Of a stretch of 64,000 nucleotides of DNA, positions 31,901 to 43,087 are shown in pieces. The notes below the pieces were generated by a model that saw nothing but the letters and a program-made list of their open reading frames with translations, was not told the DNA's origin and ran no database searches. Both the position numbers and the translations under genes were made by a program. The stretch is from Aporrectodea caliginosa. Its lineage: Eukaryota > Annelida > Clitellata > Crassiclitellata > Lumbricidae. Positions within the stretch are counted from its first letter, which is position 1. Each line of letters opens with the position of its first letter. The stretch is taken from the NCBI GenBank assembly GCA_020284085.1, contig JACEVL010000057.1, positions 671,204-735,203 of the forward strand. The letters are read 5' to 3'.

Positions 31901-34756
31901 TGAACACAAATCTCTTGGGAGGATTGTTAACTATAAAACGCATATCGTGCTGTTTGATCATATAAATGGCCACTTTAGAAACTCTGAAAGATTCTTAAAT
32001 ACTGAACAGAAAATCGGACAGAACTCTTCCATATCCGCAGGATGGATTATGCCTCCCTCACAGGCGTTATATTATTTTCGTTTTTTACTGTATCTACGGA
32101 GTTCTTAGCATGAGCGCCATTATGAGGTTCCTAAAGGATCCTGTACAGGGGCGCCCGCAGGACTAAAAAATTGTACGCACACCCCTCCCCTCCCCTTCCC
32201 TCTCGTCCCCTCTCCTCCGCTCGTCGTCATACACTGAAAGTGACTCATAGCGACTCATAAAAATAGGCCTACAGTATAACATATGCACATGATTATCATA
32301 TGATATTATACATACTGTTGAAATTTTCGGAAAGAACGCTGATGATCCTAGGTTTTTTTAGGTGGATATTTTCGCTAATATCGTGTGTTTTTCGTTTCAC
32401 TCATGACTCATTTTCGACATTGTCACTAACAGCACTGCAATGTGACCGCTTGCCAGCTTTGCAGCCATAGATTTTAGTCGGGGTCCCAACTTCATCCCTT
32501 CGTTGCTTGAAGACTTTCTTATTTCCTCGGGCTGTCACGCTAAGAGCGCCTCTGAATAGCTAGTACTGCAAGAGGTGCTTTTCAAATTCTCAGATACGAT
32601 ACGATACTATATATTATGTAAGTAATACAAATGAAATAGCTGCCATATAGAGTAGTGAGTAGCGACAAGCGTAATAAAAAAATTCAATTTAGATAACATC
32701 TAATGCTTTAAGATGCCGTAATTGCTGTTTAACAAAATATCGATGCGATGTCTATTCCTTGTGTGGATTTGATTTGGTTGGTGGACGCACTAGTGCGTCT
32801 AGTGCGTCCGCCTGAGGGCGCCCTGGTTCTGTATGTATAGCCAGATAAGTAAAATCCACTGTCGCATTGCTGGTAATAATAATAATAATATCTTTTCTTT
32901 AACAAGCGCCTGACAAACTCACTGCGCTGTACATTTACATGTTATGCAATTTAAATCTTAACTACTAACAGAACAGACATCCTGCAATACAACGGCGCTA
33001 ATAGCAGCCAACAAAGCTTATCCGCCCAACGGGGGCTCGAACTCGGTACCTCTCGGTCTCTGTGCCAGATGTTATCCAATGCGCTATCGGGCATATCTTA
33101 TTTTCATTGATTTCTAGCACTTCGATTTTCATCCCGTATTTTGTCACAGAAATTGAAGTCCATGAGTTGAAACAATGGTCATAGAACGAGAGGTCTCTGT
33201 TTTTTTCACATTCATTAAAAGAATTTGCATCTAATCTTATTTAATCTAATCTAACGACTTTTATCACACCGTAGGATAATCATAGCGCTTAGAAGACATC
33301 AAGTGAAGTTGCAGTTTAGATATTTCTATGGTTCAAGGTTACATAATAACTCACTGTCTATTTGCTGTCCATTCTGGAACCAGATAATATTAGCCTCAGG
33401 TATGGCGTAGGGTTTGCAGTTGAAGGTAACCGACTCCCCTTCAGTTACACTGACATTGCATGGACCATCCTTCGCGTTTTTGAACTCCGGCGCAGCTGTT
33501 TAATAATAAGTAAAACTACATTGCAAAGGTAACATTGATTATTTATAATTATTGGCTACAGAGTGTATGTTCTGTCTTATTATAAATGTCCATTTCGACT
33601 ATTTCGCAAAAGGGAACAGATGGCTAGTCACTCCAACAACTTGATTCTCTGTGAACAGCCGTAGTAGCAATATCGTTGTACGATTGTGAATATTGTGGTA
33701 TCTCCGAATAAATTTTCTGTAGCTGTTCAGTATGATCAACTTATTCATGGCTTTTCAATCAGATCAAATTCAGAGCTTCCCATTTGAGGCGATCGATCGA
33801 TCGCTCTCCTTGGTCGCTCTCGCGAGCGGTAAATTACTTGCCTAGTCTGTTTCAGTTTTGTTCATAAAACAATATTGAAATCACTGATTCACTGGGTTCA
33901 ACTTCTGACTGGGAATACGACAGTAGTCATTAATTATAGCCAAGTAGAACGCTAAAACTGATTACAGCTTTGATGCGGGCGGATAACGGAACTAAATGGA
34001 GATAGGCCTACTAGATTAGTAGCCTACTATATGCAGCTATACCAATACGATACACAAAATACGTTGTACATAAATTAAAGCTCCCGAGGCCAACCGCACA
34101 TCGCTCGCCTAATCAACCCAGCGCGAATGATTTTCAAAACGCTTTCTATTTTCAAATGGGAAGCTCTGATCAAATTTGCATCAGCCGATTTTGGTGGATA
34201 TAAGTGTACGTATGCACATGTGAATGTATGTATGCGTGTATGTATATACATATGTAGCTAATGTATGTTGTAAGTGTACATATGCACATATGTATGTATG
34301 CATAAACGTAGAGTATATAATAATATTCGTTTATTGACGAAACACTGGGTTGGCACACCGCAACCCATTACAGAAACAGTATATGTGGACATATACATAG
34401 ATATTATGTGTCTTGTTGGAGGAGGATGTCTAGCATCCTGCGAAATGAACGTTTTTGAGTCTGTCTTGAAGAAGCGCTATATAAATCCGTGACTATGATC
34501 AGGCTTAACATGACAAAATTATGACAACTAATTGAATAAGCTTATATTTGAAAACTATAATAATCAAAATTATTCTTCTTAGGCAGATAAATATGAGCAG
34601 ATTGCAAATACATCTCCACACAAATTAATATTAATTCATGAAGAAAACCATTTATAATGACAAAGTTCTCGGCTTTTGAGACGACTTACCATAGATTTGA
34701 GTAGAAACGGTTTGGCAAAAGCAAGCCACTGTTATCAGAATAAAGAAGTCTTTCAT
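28965..34756 (-). CDS. Ig receptor gene 3: intact one-Ig receptor with ITAM-like tail
   Basis: Exons: SP 34690-34756 (MKDFFILITVACFCQTVSTQ), F 33355-33495, G 31757-31930, H 31154-31195, TM 30599-30712, tail 28965-29641. Lengths 67+141+174+42+114+677 give one frame of 404 codons plus stop, every junction in phase 1 with GT-AG sites. F+G form Ig4 (VTFNCKPY..IIWFQNG; VIQCYASNVHGY, plus an extra VCRDC pair). H is a 42-base relic of the 327-base Ig5 exon, deleted in frame. TM is IAWIIILGAGAVGLVLLLIG. The tail starts with SGYDSV (ITIM-type), has RYESID and then YSDL-x7-YSDL pairs. Exons A-E (Ig1-Ig3) are absent between SP and F; I see no relics. A cell-surface signalling receptor is inferred. Introns hold a MITE (32146-32825) and a SINE (32874-33095). 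Confidence 0.8.
28975..29195 (-). repeat. Tail minisatellite of gene 3 (33-bp, ITAM-spaced)
   Basis: Six 11-codon units: tyrosine in units 1, 2, 4 and 5, histidine in 3 and 6. It gives two separate YSDL-x7-YSDL pairs. The stop at 28965-28967 follows a shift out of the repeat frame; repeat-like codons (LGSKEVIPNF) continue in another frame beyond it. Confidence 0.88.
30855..30965 (-). repeat. Dispersed repeat copy, inverted match at 36590-36720
   Basis: About 100 bases (aacgacactgtgtgataac through gtacgaacagtggcgg) recur in reverse complement near 36600-36715. Function unknown; the translated end resembles CSYSGRASPKPG seen in the 36340-36639 frame. Confidence 0.6.
32146..32825. mobile_element. 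hAT-type MITE, 680 bp
   Basis: The left end CAGGGGCGCCCGCAGGAC and the inverted right end (CAGGGCGCCCTCAGGCGGAC) are imperfect terminal repeats of hAT style. Flanking 8-mers atcctgta and gttctgta match at 6 of 8 positions. No transposase frame. It lies in the F-G intron of gene 3. Confidence 0.6.
32874..33095 (-). repeat. tRNA-derived SINE, family B, minus copy
   Basis: Reverse complement of the unit at 39366-39570: B box GAGTTCGAGCCCCCG, A-box region GCGCATTGGATAACATCTGG, the same 3' body, ending in a short ATT tail (32874-32890). Confidence 0.8.
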
Positions 34757-37700
34757 TCTCTGCTTCTTATCTTCACATAATTAGATAAATCTTTCTGTAC
34801 ACATAATCGGAAACAGCAAGTATGTAGGTAACAGTAAATAGATGATATTTCGTAGTTTGTAAGGAATTTTGGAGACTCCGGTCTCAGAGTCTACACATAA
34901 TGTACCAGGTTATTTTCCATGTCACATGCAGTCTCACCTCTTGGCCCAAAGTCTGCTCTTATATCAATCCTCAAAGCTAAGCCGGAATATGGCTGGCTTA
35001 AGAAATACTGGTAACTACTTTTTTCATATGTATATCGTGTTAATTTTAAAAAAGTCAATAAAGCATGGGTAGCACGGTGTCTATACCTCCGGGTAAACTA
35101 TAAAATTTAAGCAATTCTGAAAGTTTAAAGCTTACCGGTCTTCTCTTCTAGGAGAAACGAACAATTTACAGAGCGACTGATTTGTACAATTTCAACTTCG
35201 TTGTAAGCAACTGAAGTAACTACTCATTGCAGAATAAGAGCCGAGTGTTTCTATTCGGATTCTATTCATTATCATAACCACCAAAAATATAACAATTAAT
35301 TAACGAAGACCATCACGTGTCTGAAATCAGGAACTAAATCCGACAGCTAACCATCATGAGCCTCGATTATCTATATATACATAATACTCATGTATACATG
35401 CATAGGGTATAATTATTATAATGAAATCGAGCACGAATACATGTATGAAATGTATGTATGCATTTACGTATGCATGCATTCTGGTGTGCAGGCCTATGTA
35501 TACATGTATGTTAGTATGTATGTTTATATGTTTATGTATGTATATATTCATCCATTCATTCATTCATTCATTTATTCATAGTACTAATATTGCGCTTTTA
35601 TAATATACCTACAGAACTGAAAGACTCTCCTGCTCAGTCCCGGGCAAGGAGAAACATCATGAAGCACTTGTGGAAGGCGCAGATGAGGCAGCATTGGTAA
35701 TGCCGCCCTCATAAAATACTCTCATCCTCACAAAGCAATCTCACATGCCTGTGACATCATAAACCTGTAACATCATACGTCTGTAACATCACAAGCCTGT
35801 TACATCACAAGTCTGTAACATCAGATTTCAAATAATTACTTTGTTTCTGTTGATTCATTTAACAGAAAATAGAAATGGCGGTGTGTTGGTTATTTTGAGA
35901 GTCAACAGGGACTCTGTTCTTCATTACTTGATAGGCCATAGGAGTTGAAGTCGCCTATTAAAACAACTGTGTGCGGACACCAGGCTCAATAGAAGCTGCT
36001 AATTACCGATTGACAGGCACATAATAATATTTTATTCTTTTAACTGGTCGTTTGATTCTTTCCAGATGTAGTCAGTATACCCACATTTGATTTCTGTACT
36101 TGCAATTAAGCCGCAAGAGCTGCTCATGTTCGGCCCACGTGAAAGTCTTTGCAATCTTAATCCGTTAACCACGCATCATAACTGGAACAACCAGCATGTA
36201 GGCATATTAAATAGAACAAGCAGGCGAGTGTGCTCTATGTATACAGGCTATGATCAATTCAATAGCAATATTGAATAACTTTTAATTACTATATGGTGGC
36301 GCAGTAGCCTAACAGACTGTCACGCCAAATGGTCACCAAATGAACACAAGGGCAAATATATTATATTCTCAGATTCCTATTGCTCTAGAGCCTCAAAGTG
36401 AGTTCACACTGCAGAATGAGCACATTGACTGTACACTGTCGATGGGGAGGTCAGCTGTCAATGAGGACGACTGGATAGCCACCCTCACTCATATACCAAG
36501 GCTAAGGAAATGGGAGTCGCTAATGCCTCACATCCATGGCTACCTCTCGAAGTTAACTAAAGGAACTGCTCTTCTATTATCAAGTGACAAACTCCGCCAC
36601 TGCTCGTACTCTGGCAGGGCCAGTCCCAAGCCTGGATAAAGGAGGAGGGCGACGCTAATGATCTTTGTTATCACACAGTGTCGTTAAACTTAAACTACTA
36701 TCAAGTGACAGTTTTGTAAGTGCTCGCGTCATCTGCGATTTTCTATAATTATGAGAAGAAAAAAAACACATTCAAATCTTTTATTGAAACACTGTTTAGT
36801 CAGTCAGGGTAGGCCTTTTCATTCTTTCTCGTGTCTAAAGGGTAACACATATAAACAGCTCAGTCAGAATCGTCAGCTTATTCACTTATAATCACTCAGA
36901 AGAAATTAAGAACGAAAATACTGCGCATAGGATAGTAGTTGTAGGTGAAAGTGTAGTGGTTAGCGCGCCTCCTATGGGCCTACCCAACTCTGTGACAATG
37001 AGTAAACTTTCAATGGGAGGATCAGTGGCGAAAAACTTGGTTGACCACTTGCCGAGGTTATGAAAAGTGATGCAGTTATCTCTTCGTATACATGGCTGAA
37101 ATTTCGCTGCCCATTGCCCTGCTATGTGATAACGAGTAAACTTTCATTTTAGGATCAGTCGCTAGGTACTGCGGTGGCAACCTTCCCATATATGCTGAGG
37201 TTATGAACAACGAAGTAGCTATTTCTTCATACTCAAAGCTGCCTTTATGAGGTAGCCTACTTCTTGTAATTGTTATTTTCAACCGTGTGATGATAAAATA
37301 ATATTTAAAAGCTATGCTCACGGCAACAGCTTGAAAACGGGAATAGCGTCAATTAGGAGATGCTGTAAAGGAGTAGTTCCACAAATAAGCCAACCTACAA
37401 TATATAGTTACAGAGAAAGTTTAAGTTAACGCTTAAACCATTATCTTGAACCATGCTAATGATCATTTCCACATTCAGCTCGTTTCCTTACAGTGTTTTA
37501 TTCTTGATTTAACTTTCAGTCCTATGCAGCATAACTGTCGCTTTTACATGCTTGACAATGAAGTGAATGAACACATTAATTCCTTAATCAACATGCGTGC
37601 ATTCAAATGTAACAATTGCATAATTAAACCTGAGTATATTAACCGAGTATTCTTAAGATGCATTTCGAGCATTAACTAATAAGAGATCTGCATAAATCAA

Positions 37701-37927
37701 AACCAATTAAACACTTTAAGTTGCTACACGTTGTTAATCGGGAAGCGAACGACGAAGAGTAAATATCATGATTGTTTAGATGTTGAGAACGACATAATCC
37801 GTAAAAAATAAACTGGTGAAGAAACTTGGCGTGGAGTCAATAAGAAGTGTAGACCCAGTGTCTAACTCTCTCCCTGATCCATATGCAATTCAGAGTCCAC
37901 TCTTCAGACCAAGGTCGAAGTGTGGAA
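34757..37927. other. Intergenic spacer between gene 4 and gene 3
   Basis: No convincing gene. ATGT-type microsatellites lie at about 35395-35580 (and 34200-34310, just inside gene 3's first intron). A dispersed repeat is at 36590-36720. The segment 35100-36250 resembles the other spacers, and 37440-37840 resembles the 3' flanks of genes 2 and 3. The 99-codon frame at 36340-36639 has no recognisable domain and ends inside a dispersed repeat. Confidence 0.55.
36590..36720 (+). repeat. Dispersed repeat copy, inverted match at 30855-30965
   Basis: Matches the gene 3 intron copy in reverse complement through cgccactgctcgtactc and gatctttgttatcacacag. It is probably a fragment of an unclassified retroelement. 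Confidence 0.55.
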
Positions 37928-38140
37928 TCACTTCTTCGGACCAAGATCTGAGTATAGATTCACTTCTTTTGGACCAATATCTGAGTACAGATTCACTTCT
38001 TTTGGACCCAGATCAGAGTATGGATTCACTTCTTCCAAAACAAGATCTAAGTATGGATTCACTTCTTTCAGTTTCAAATCCGATTTTCCCAGATCCAAGT
38101 TGAGATTGACCTCTTCTCGGCAGAGATCCGAGTAAGTATT
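37928..38140 (-). repeat. Tail minisatellite of gene 4 (33-bp, ITAM-spaced)
   Basis: The last four units read YLDL, YSDL, YSDI, YSDL, each separated by exactly seven residues, after two degenerate units. The stop follows GPKK; one base fewer than the GPKEV codons of gene 3 explains it, and repeat-like codons continue in the other frame past the stop. Confidence 0.87.
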
Positions 38141-39365
38141 CATTGATTCTGATTGTTCTGTTAACTTTGGAAATTTTCCAGATTCACACTGCTCTGATTC
38201 ATGACCGCTGCTATCCTGTTGCTTTGTTTTCCAGCCATTTGTGACTTCCTCCAAAGGGATTGAACACCCAGTGTCGTCGTAGATAGCATCGGCATTCACC
38301 ATAGGTCTACCCCTGCACATGGCTTCTCTCTGTGGCACATCTATTGATTCATATATGTTGCAATCGTCGATATCATCCGGGTTGAGCGTCGCACCTTTTC
38401 TAAGCGCCATATCTTCCTGTAACTGATCAATGGAATCATAACCTATCTGCTCGTACGTGCTGAATCCTTTTCGCATCGATCTGTCGCTGTGTTCTACTAT
38501 TTCCAAAGGAATATTTACTGAATCGCATCCTGAACGCTCGTGGATTGCAGGAGGATTCGGCAGCTTCTTGTCTTTCTTACTCCTGTTGACGTCTGAAGTG
38601 TAAAGTAATATAATAAAAGGATCATTTCTTACACAAATTTATATATAAAGACACTTTATATGACGCCCTGCACACACGTCTGTATAAGAAAGTACGTTTT
38701 AAGAATTTAAAAAATTCTTGCTATAGGCTACAGAGCCAAAAGCAGCCGCATGCAAATGCAATTAAAGACTTCCAGATGCAAGATCCGTGAACTACTGTGA
38801 GGAGGAGCTAAGAGTGACCAATGCCAGAAGCTCTTAGTCGTAATGAAGCCAGGAGTTAAATTCTGGTTCTGCGTATTGTAGCGCTATTAGTCTGCTATAC
38901 ATTCTGATGGATATCCATCTTTGAAAAGACAATACAACTCTTCAACGAAGCATTCTGATTTATTTTTCAGATACCCGTCATTTCAAAACTTGTGATACTG
39001 CCTTTCATTGTAAGTTTTTATTAAAGGTATTATGGAAATATCGAACAGGCAATATATTTTTGATTCAGTAGAGATCGAGACCCCCTCCTACTATGTCCTA
39101 ATCGGATAAATGCAATGAGTTGCTTACCACTGGAGCGTGAGGGTAGAAAGATACCGATGAGCAACAGAACGAGACCAACAGCTCCTGCCCCTAAAATTAT
39201 TATCCACGCTGTCCGTGTCTCTCCTTTCTGGTTGCCTTCCTCTGTAAAGACACAGACTGTAAATTAAAATTCCAGAAGGTCATTGAGGGCAATTCGACAA
39301 AGCAGTCATTTGCGATTTTGTTTTCCTTTGCAAATTTATATTATTATGTGGCCATAATAACGGGG

Positions 39366-39569
39366 GGGGCCCGTGGCGCATTGGATAACATCTGGCACAG
39401 AGACCGAGAGGTACCGAGTTCGAGCCCCCGTTGGGCGGATATGCTTTGTAGGCTGCTATTAGCGCCGTTGTATTGCAAGCTGTCTGTTCTGTTAGTAGTT
39501 AAGATTTCAATTGCATAACATGTAAATGTACAGCGCAGTGCGTTTGTCAGGCGCTTATTAAAGAAAAGA

Positions 39570-39641
<72 letters not shown>
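39366..39641 (+). repeat. tRNA-derived SINE, family B, with ATT tail
   Basis: Head CCGTGGCGCATTGGATAAC, B box GAGTTCGAGCCCCCG, then the family body ending at about 39570 and a tail of more than 20 ATT units (39572-39641). It lies in the H-TM intron of gene 4. Confidence 0.83.
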
Positions 39642-39642
<1 letters not shown>

Positions 39643-41835
39643 AAACGTCCATTCTTAAAGCATAGACCTTCTGATTAATATAATTTGCCAAAGTAAGGAT
39701 CAAGACCTGCTTATTCTTTTCCATTAATGTGTATGTTAGGACGCTCAATCATTAATTCGAAGCTTCCGTTAACTCCTTAAGTGTTAGCATAATAAGAACT
39801 GATAATATGACAATTGGAATTTAAAAAGCATTAAATTGCAACGTGCTCACTGCTCACCTAGCGAAGACTCAGGTTGGTAATATAGAGTAATCGTCTCATT
39901 TTCCCGGCTGTATCCGTTGTCGCCAATGCATCTGTATTCTCCAAGATATTTAACGCATTCAGCAGAGCAGCTTGGATCAATCGTTATAATCAAGAACTCG
40001 TTTGTCACATTGACGTAAGGTGGTTCAGAGCGAACTAAATCACTATAGGGTTCTGTCTTATACCATCGCACAGTCGTAGGTGTACTAGGATCAGAAGTTA
40101 CAATGCACGGATAGACGAACTGCTTCTGCTCCCGAAAATCAACGAACACTCTTTTTGGACCTCTAATCCACACTTTTGTCTTCACTGAGAAACAGAAATA
40201 AACACAAACAATCATTAATAAATAATATCGTGATAATAATAAGAAGGATGATAACAATAATTCCAATTCTTATAATAATTTAATTCCTGAGGGTTCCAGA
40301 TATATAAAGGCAAATAATAATAATAATCACTATTATGATTAGCATGAAAATAGTAGTTTTCATTTTCTGGAGCGTTTGATCCAGTAAGAATGCAATGCGG
40401 AAGTCAGTCCTGTTGATTAGTTCCAGATAATGACTGGTTAAAAATGTGTAACTGTTGAACTCCGTAGTTCAGTTCTTTGATGCTATTCAAATCTAAAAAG
40501 GAAACACTCACTTTTCCAATGTTACCCATGGTTTACCGCAAGTTCATCTGGTTTATGGTACGTATTATAGTTTCCTCATACGATTCAGCTTGAAGTGAAC
40601 ATCGGCCGATGCAAAATAACATTATACATGTAATAACTGTGTGATTGGAGGAAGCTGGTCACGACGGTCGCTAGAGTTCCACGAACTGATGGCACAAGGT
40701 GACAAGGTGAACTGTGTGATAGAGCTCGTTAGAACATCACATGAGAAATCGCCAAGTAATGCCATTAAGCTTAGATAATAATTTTCAGCCTTTTATGCAA
40801 CGACTCAGCAATATGCAACTACGAACATAAGCCGTAAGTAAGTTAGCACACAACTAGACTTACACAGGACGTTCAGATATCCCGAAGCAAATGCGTATCC
40901 GTGAACGTTGCTTGCATTGCACTGAATAACGGTCAGGTCCGTTTGTTTTTCCCGGTCATCGCAGTCTCGACAAACGTCTCTGATCGTCAGACTTTTCCTG
41001 TCGTTGCTGAACACGAATCTTCTGGGAGGATTGTCAGCTATGAAAAGCATATCATGCTTTTGGACAATGTATTTGGTCACATAACTTGAATTAAGCGATT
41101 AGAAACAATGGTCATAACACGCCAGGTCTTTGATTTCTTCACGTTCATTCGACAGAATTTCTATCTAATCTAGCTATAATTCAATCTGATCTAGGCTAAA
41201 GACATCTAAATACCGTAATCATGGTGCTTAAAAGGCAATAATCGAAGGTTGCTTCAAGTACAAACGCAGCCAAGAAATGTTTATAGAGACTTCATTTCAA
41301 TTGGAAAAGATATCCGCACTACACGTTTAGATTTGTATTGCCATGAAGGCAACATTTCTAGCGTACTAATACTGGGATATAGCCTTATTAGCCCACAGGT
41401 TGTGTTACAAAATTTTATAGAGGTTCGTGCTTACATCGCTTGAAAGGTTTAGGTCCTCGACCTGCGAATTTAAGACCTCAGACTATCGATCAATGTTTCA
41501 ATTTACGACTAAAATCTATCGATGATGATCATGAGTTAAAAGTAAAGAAGAAACATGGAATCGGTTTCAATGCTACGGAAGACAGCAAACTAACTCACTG
41601 TCTATTGGATGTCCATTCTGGAGCCAGACAATCTTAGCCTGAGGTTTGGCGAAGGGGTTACAGTTGAAGGTAACCGACTCTCCTTCAGTAACGCTGACAT
41701 TGTATGGACCATCCTTCGCGTTTTTGAACTCATCCTATTTAAAGGCACTTTGAATAGCGACTGCATTTGAATCCTAGAGCTGAATCCAGCACGAAAATAT
41801 CAAGACACTAACGATTTGAGGTCGATTCTTCTTCT

Positions 41836-42465
41836 TTAAGTTCTCTGCCCTTCGGCAGGTTTCAACTTCCAATGACGCCACTCTTCTCTGTGCTGTGCCT
41901 TTTCCTTTAATTTGCTGTATCCGTCGGCCATCCACCCCAGCATCATCTGCCTCGGTCTTCCCCTCCCTCTTTTCCCTTCCATTCTCCCTTCTATGATTTC
42001 TTTAAGAAGGGAGTCTCCTCGTAGTACGTGCCCTACCCAGTTCTTCTGTCTTTCCCTTATTGTTGCTATTAGCGATCGTTTTTCATCAACCATTTGTAGC
42101 ACTTCGTCATTCGTTATATGCTCAGTCCAGCTCACCTTCTCCATCCTTCTCCAGATCCACATCTCAAAAGCTTCTAATTTCTTAAACTCTTCTTTCCTGA
42201 TGGTCCAGGTCTCTGACCCATATAGTGCCACACTCCATACCAGTGTTTTGACCAGTCTTTTCTTTAGGCTTTTATTGTCAGTGTTTCTTGGGAGATTAGA
42301 GAGGTGGTTTCCCGTTGCCTTCCTCTCGGTGTTTTTAACGAGACACCATCTCTGAGCGTCGATGTCCTTCATCGTCCGTCCTTCCGACTCCTTGTCTCTG
42401 GGCTCGCATATACCGGCGAGGGCTCGGTCGTCCACCACGCACTTTGTCTCCAACAGGGGTACCAC
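41836..42465 (-). pseudogene. RTE-like LINE C-terminal fragment (left arm)
   Basis: A 209-codon frame with LVWSVALYGSETWTIRKEE, EMWIWRRMEKVSWTEHITN, NWVGHVLRGDSLLKEIIEG and KRGRGRPRQMML, the conserved region after the RT domain in RTE-type and related LINEs. The RT catalytic core is absent. It sits at the outer edge of the arm; the identical copy is at 62922-63551. Confidence 0.82.
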
Positions 42466-42515
42466 GTGAAGGTGGCGTGGTGGGCATTTGGGTGGTAGAG
42501 GCTTTTAGAGACGCT

Positions 42516-42559
42516 TACCACCCCATTTCCCCCCCTAGAGGGGGGGAAATGGGGTGGTA
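42516..42559. repeat. Perfect 20-bp hairpin, C7/G7 core (left arm)
   Basis: The stem taccaccccatttccccccc pairs perfectly with gggggggaaatggggtggta around the loop taga. It lies just beyond the RTE-like frame. The mirror copy is at 62828-62871. Confidence 0.95.
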
Positions 42560-42699
42560 TTGGGGTGGTATTGAGGTCGATATAGATGCCAATATCCAAA
42601 CTTCGAAGACATACTTGATAACATTTGGGAGGGTCTAATCATAATTAAAGTTGTAGGTCATATTATTAAGCTTAATTATAATCCGAAGCATTACTTAAA

Positions 42700-42899
42700 G
42701 CCAGAGCGCAGGTTACCGGATTTTTCAGAGTCTATGTTTAAGATCAGAAGAGTTGTCCAGAGACAACGTGCGCTAACAATACATCACCTTGCTACTGATG
42801 GCTATAACGGACTACAATGAGTCTTAAGCACATCTGCTGATAAATAAATGAACGAACCAAAAAATAAACGAACGAATGAACAACAGAAGAAATAAATGA
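42700..42899. repeat. 200-bp direct repeat, copy 1 (left arm)
   Basis: Matches 44511-44710 in the same orientation and at equal length, with a few substitutions (for example caccttg/caccgtg). Both start gccagagcgcagg and end gaaataaatga. They flank the hAT element. Mirrored at 62488-62687. Confidence 0.9.
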
Positions 42900-43087
42900 A
42901 AAATGCTCTAAGAAATTAGTCGGTAGTGCCTTCTAAGTAGCCTAACACTTTCTTCCAAATCAGCCTATGGTCTGGTATCTTTGTGTTTCAAAGAGACAGA
43001 AACCAGAGTTACCAAAATGCCACCTGGAATAAACAACATAATTTTGGTTTGGGCTATTGTGAAACACGCACAAACATTGTATCCTTA

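Larger units (their letters stand above)
37928..41731 (-). pseudogene. Ig receptor gene 4, 3' half (Ig4-Ig5-TM-tail), cut at palindrome edge
   Basis: Exons: F 41599-41731 (first 8 bases and the acceptor missing), G 40864-41037, H 39858-40184, TM 39128-39241, tail 37928-38592. G reads RRFVFSN..VCRDCDD..VIQCNASNVHGYAF; H is a full 327-base Ig5 (FVYPCIVTSD..LGEYRCIGDNGYS); TM is TAWIIILGAGAVGLVLLLIG. Junctions are in phase 1 and open. The tail has SGCDSV where genes 2 and 3 have a tyrosine, an intact IGYDSI, and four consecutive YxxL/I units. Sequence identity to the array stops at 41731/41732, where the giant inverted repeat starts, so this half has no visible start. A truncated or fused transcript using a distant 5' exon is possible but unproven. 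Confidence 0.75.

Noticed and set aside
36340..36639. 99-codon plus-strand frame
   Set aside because: No domain recognised, and its end lies in a dispersed repeat also present inverted in a gene 3 intron; left as repeat-associated.
41912..42355. 147-codon frame opposite the LINE fragment (mirror 63032-63475)
   Set aside because: Antisense shadow of the LINE frame with no recognisable domain.
41836..42465. Host gene of 209 codons (and its mirror 62922-63551)
   Set aside because: Motifs are those of the C-terminal part of RTE-like LINEs; no RT core and no host exon structure.
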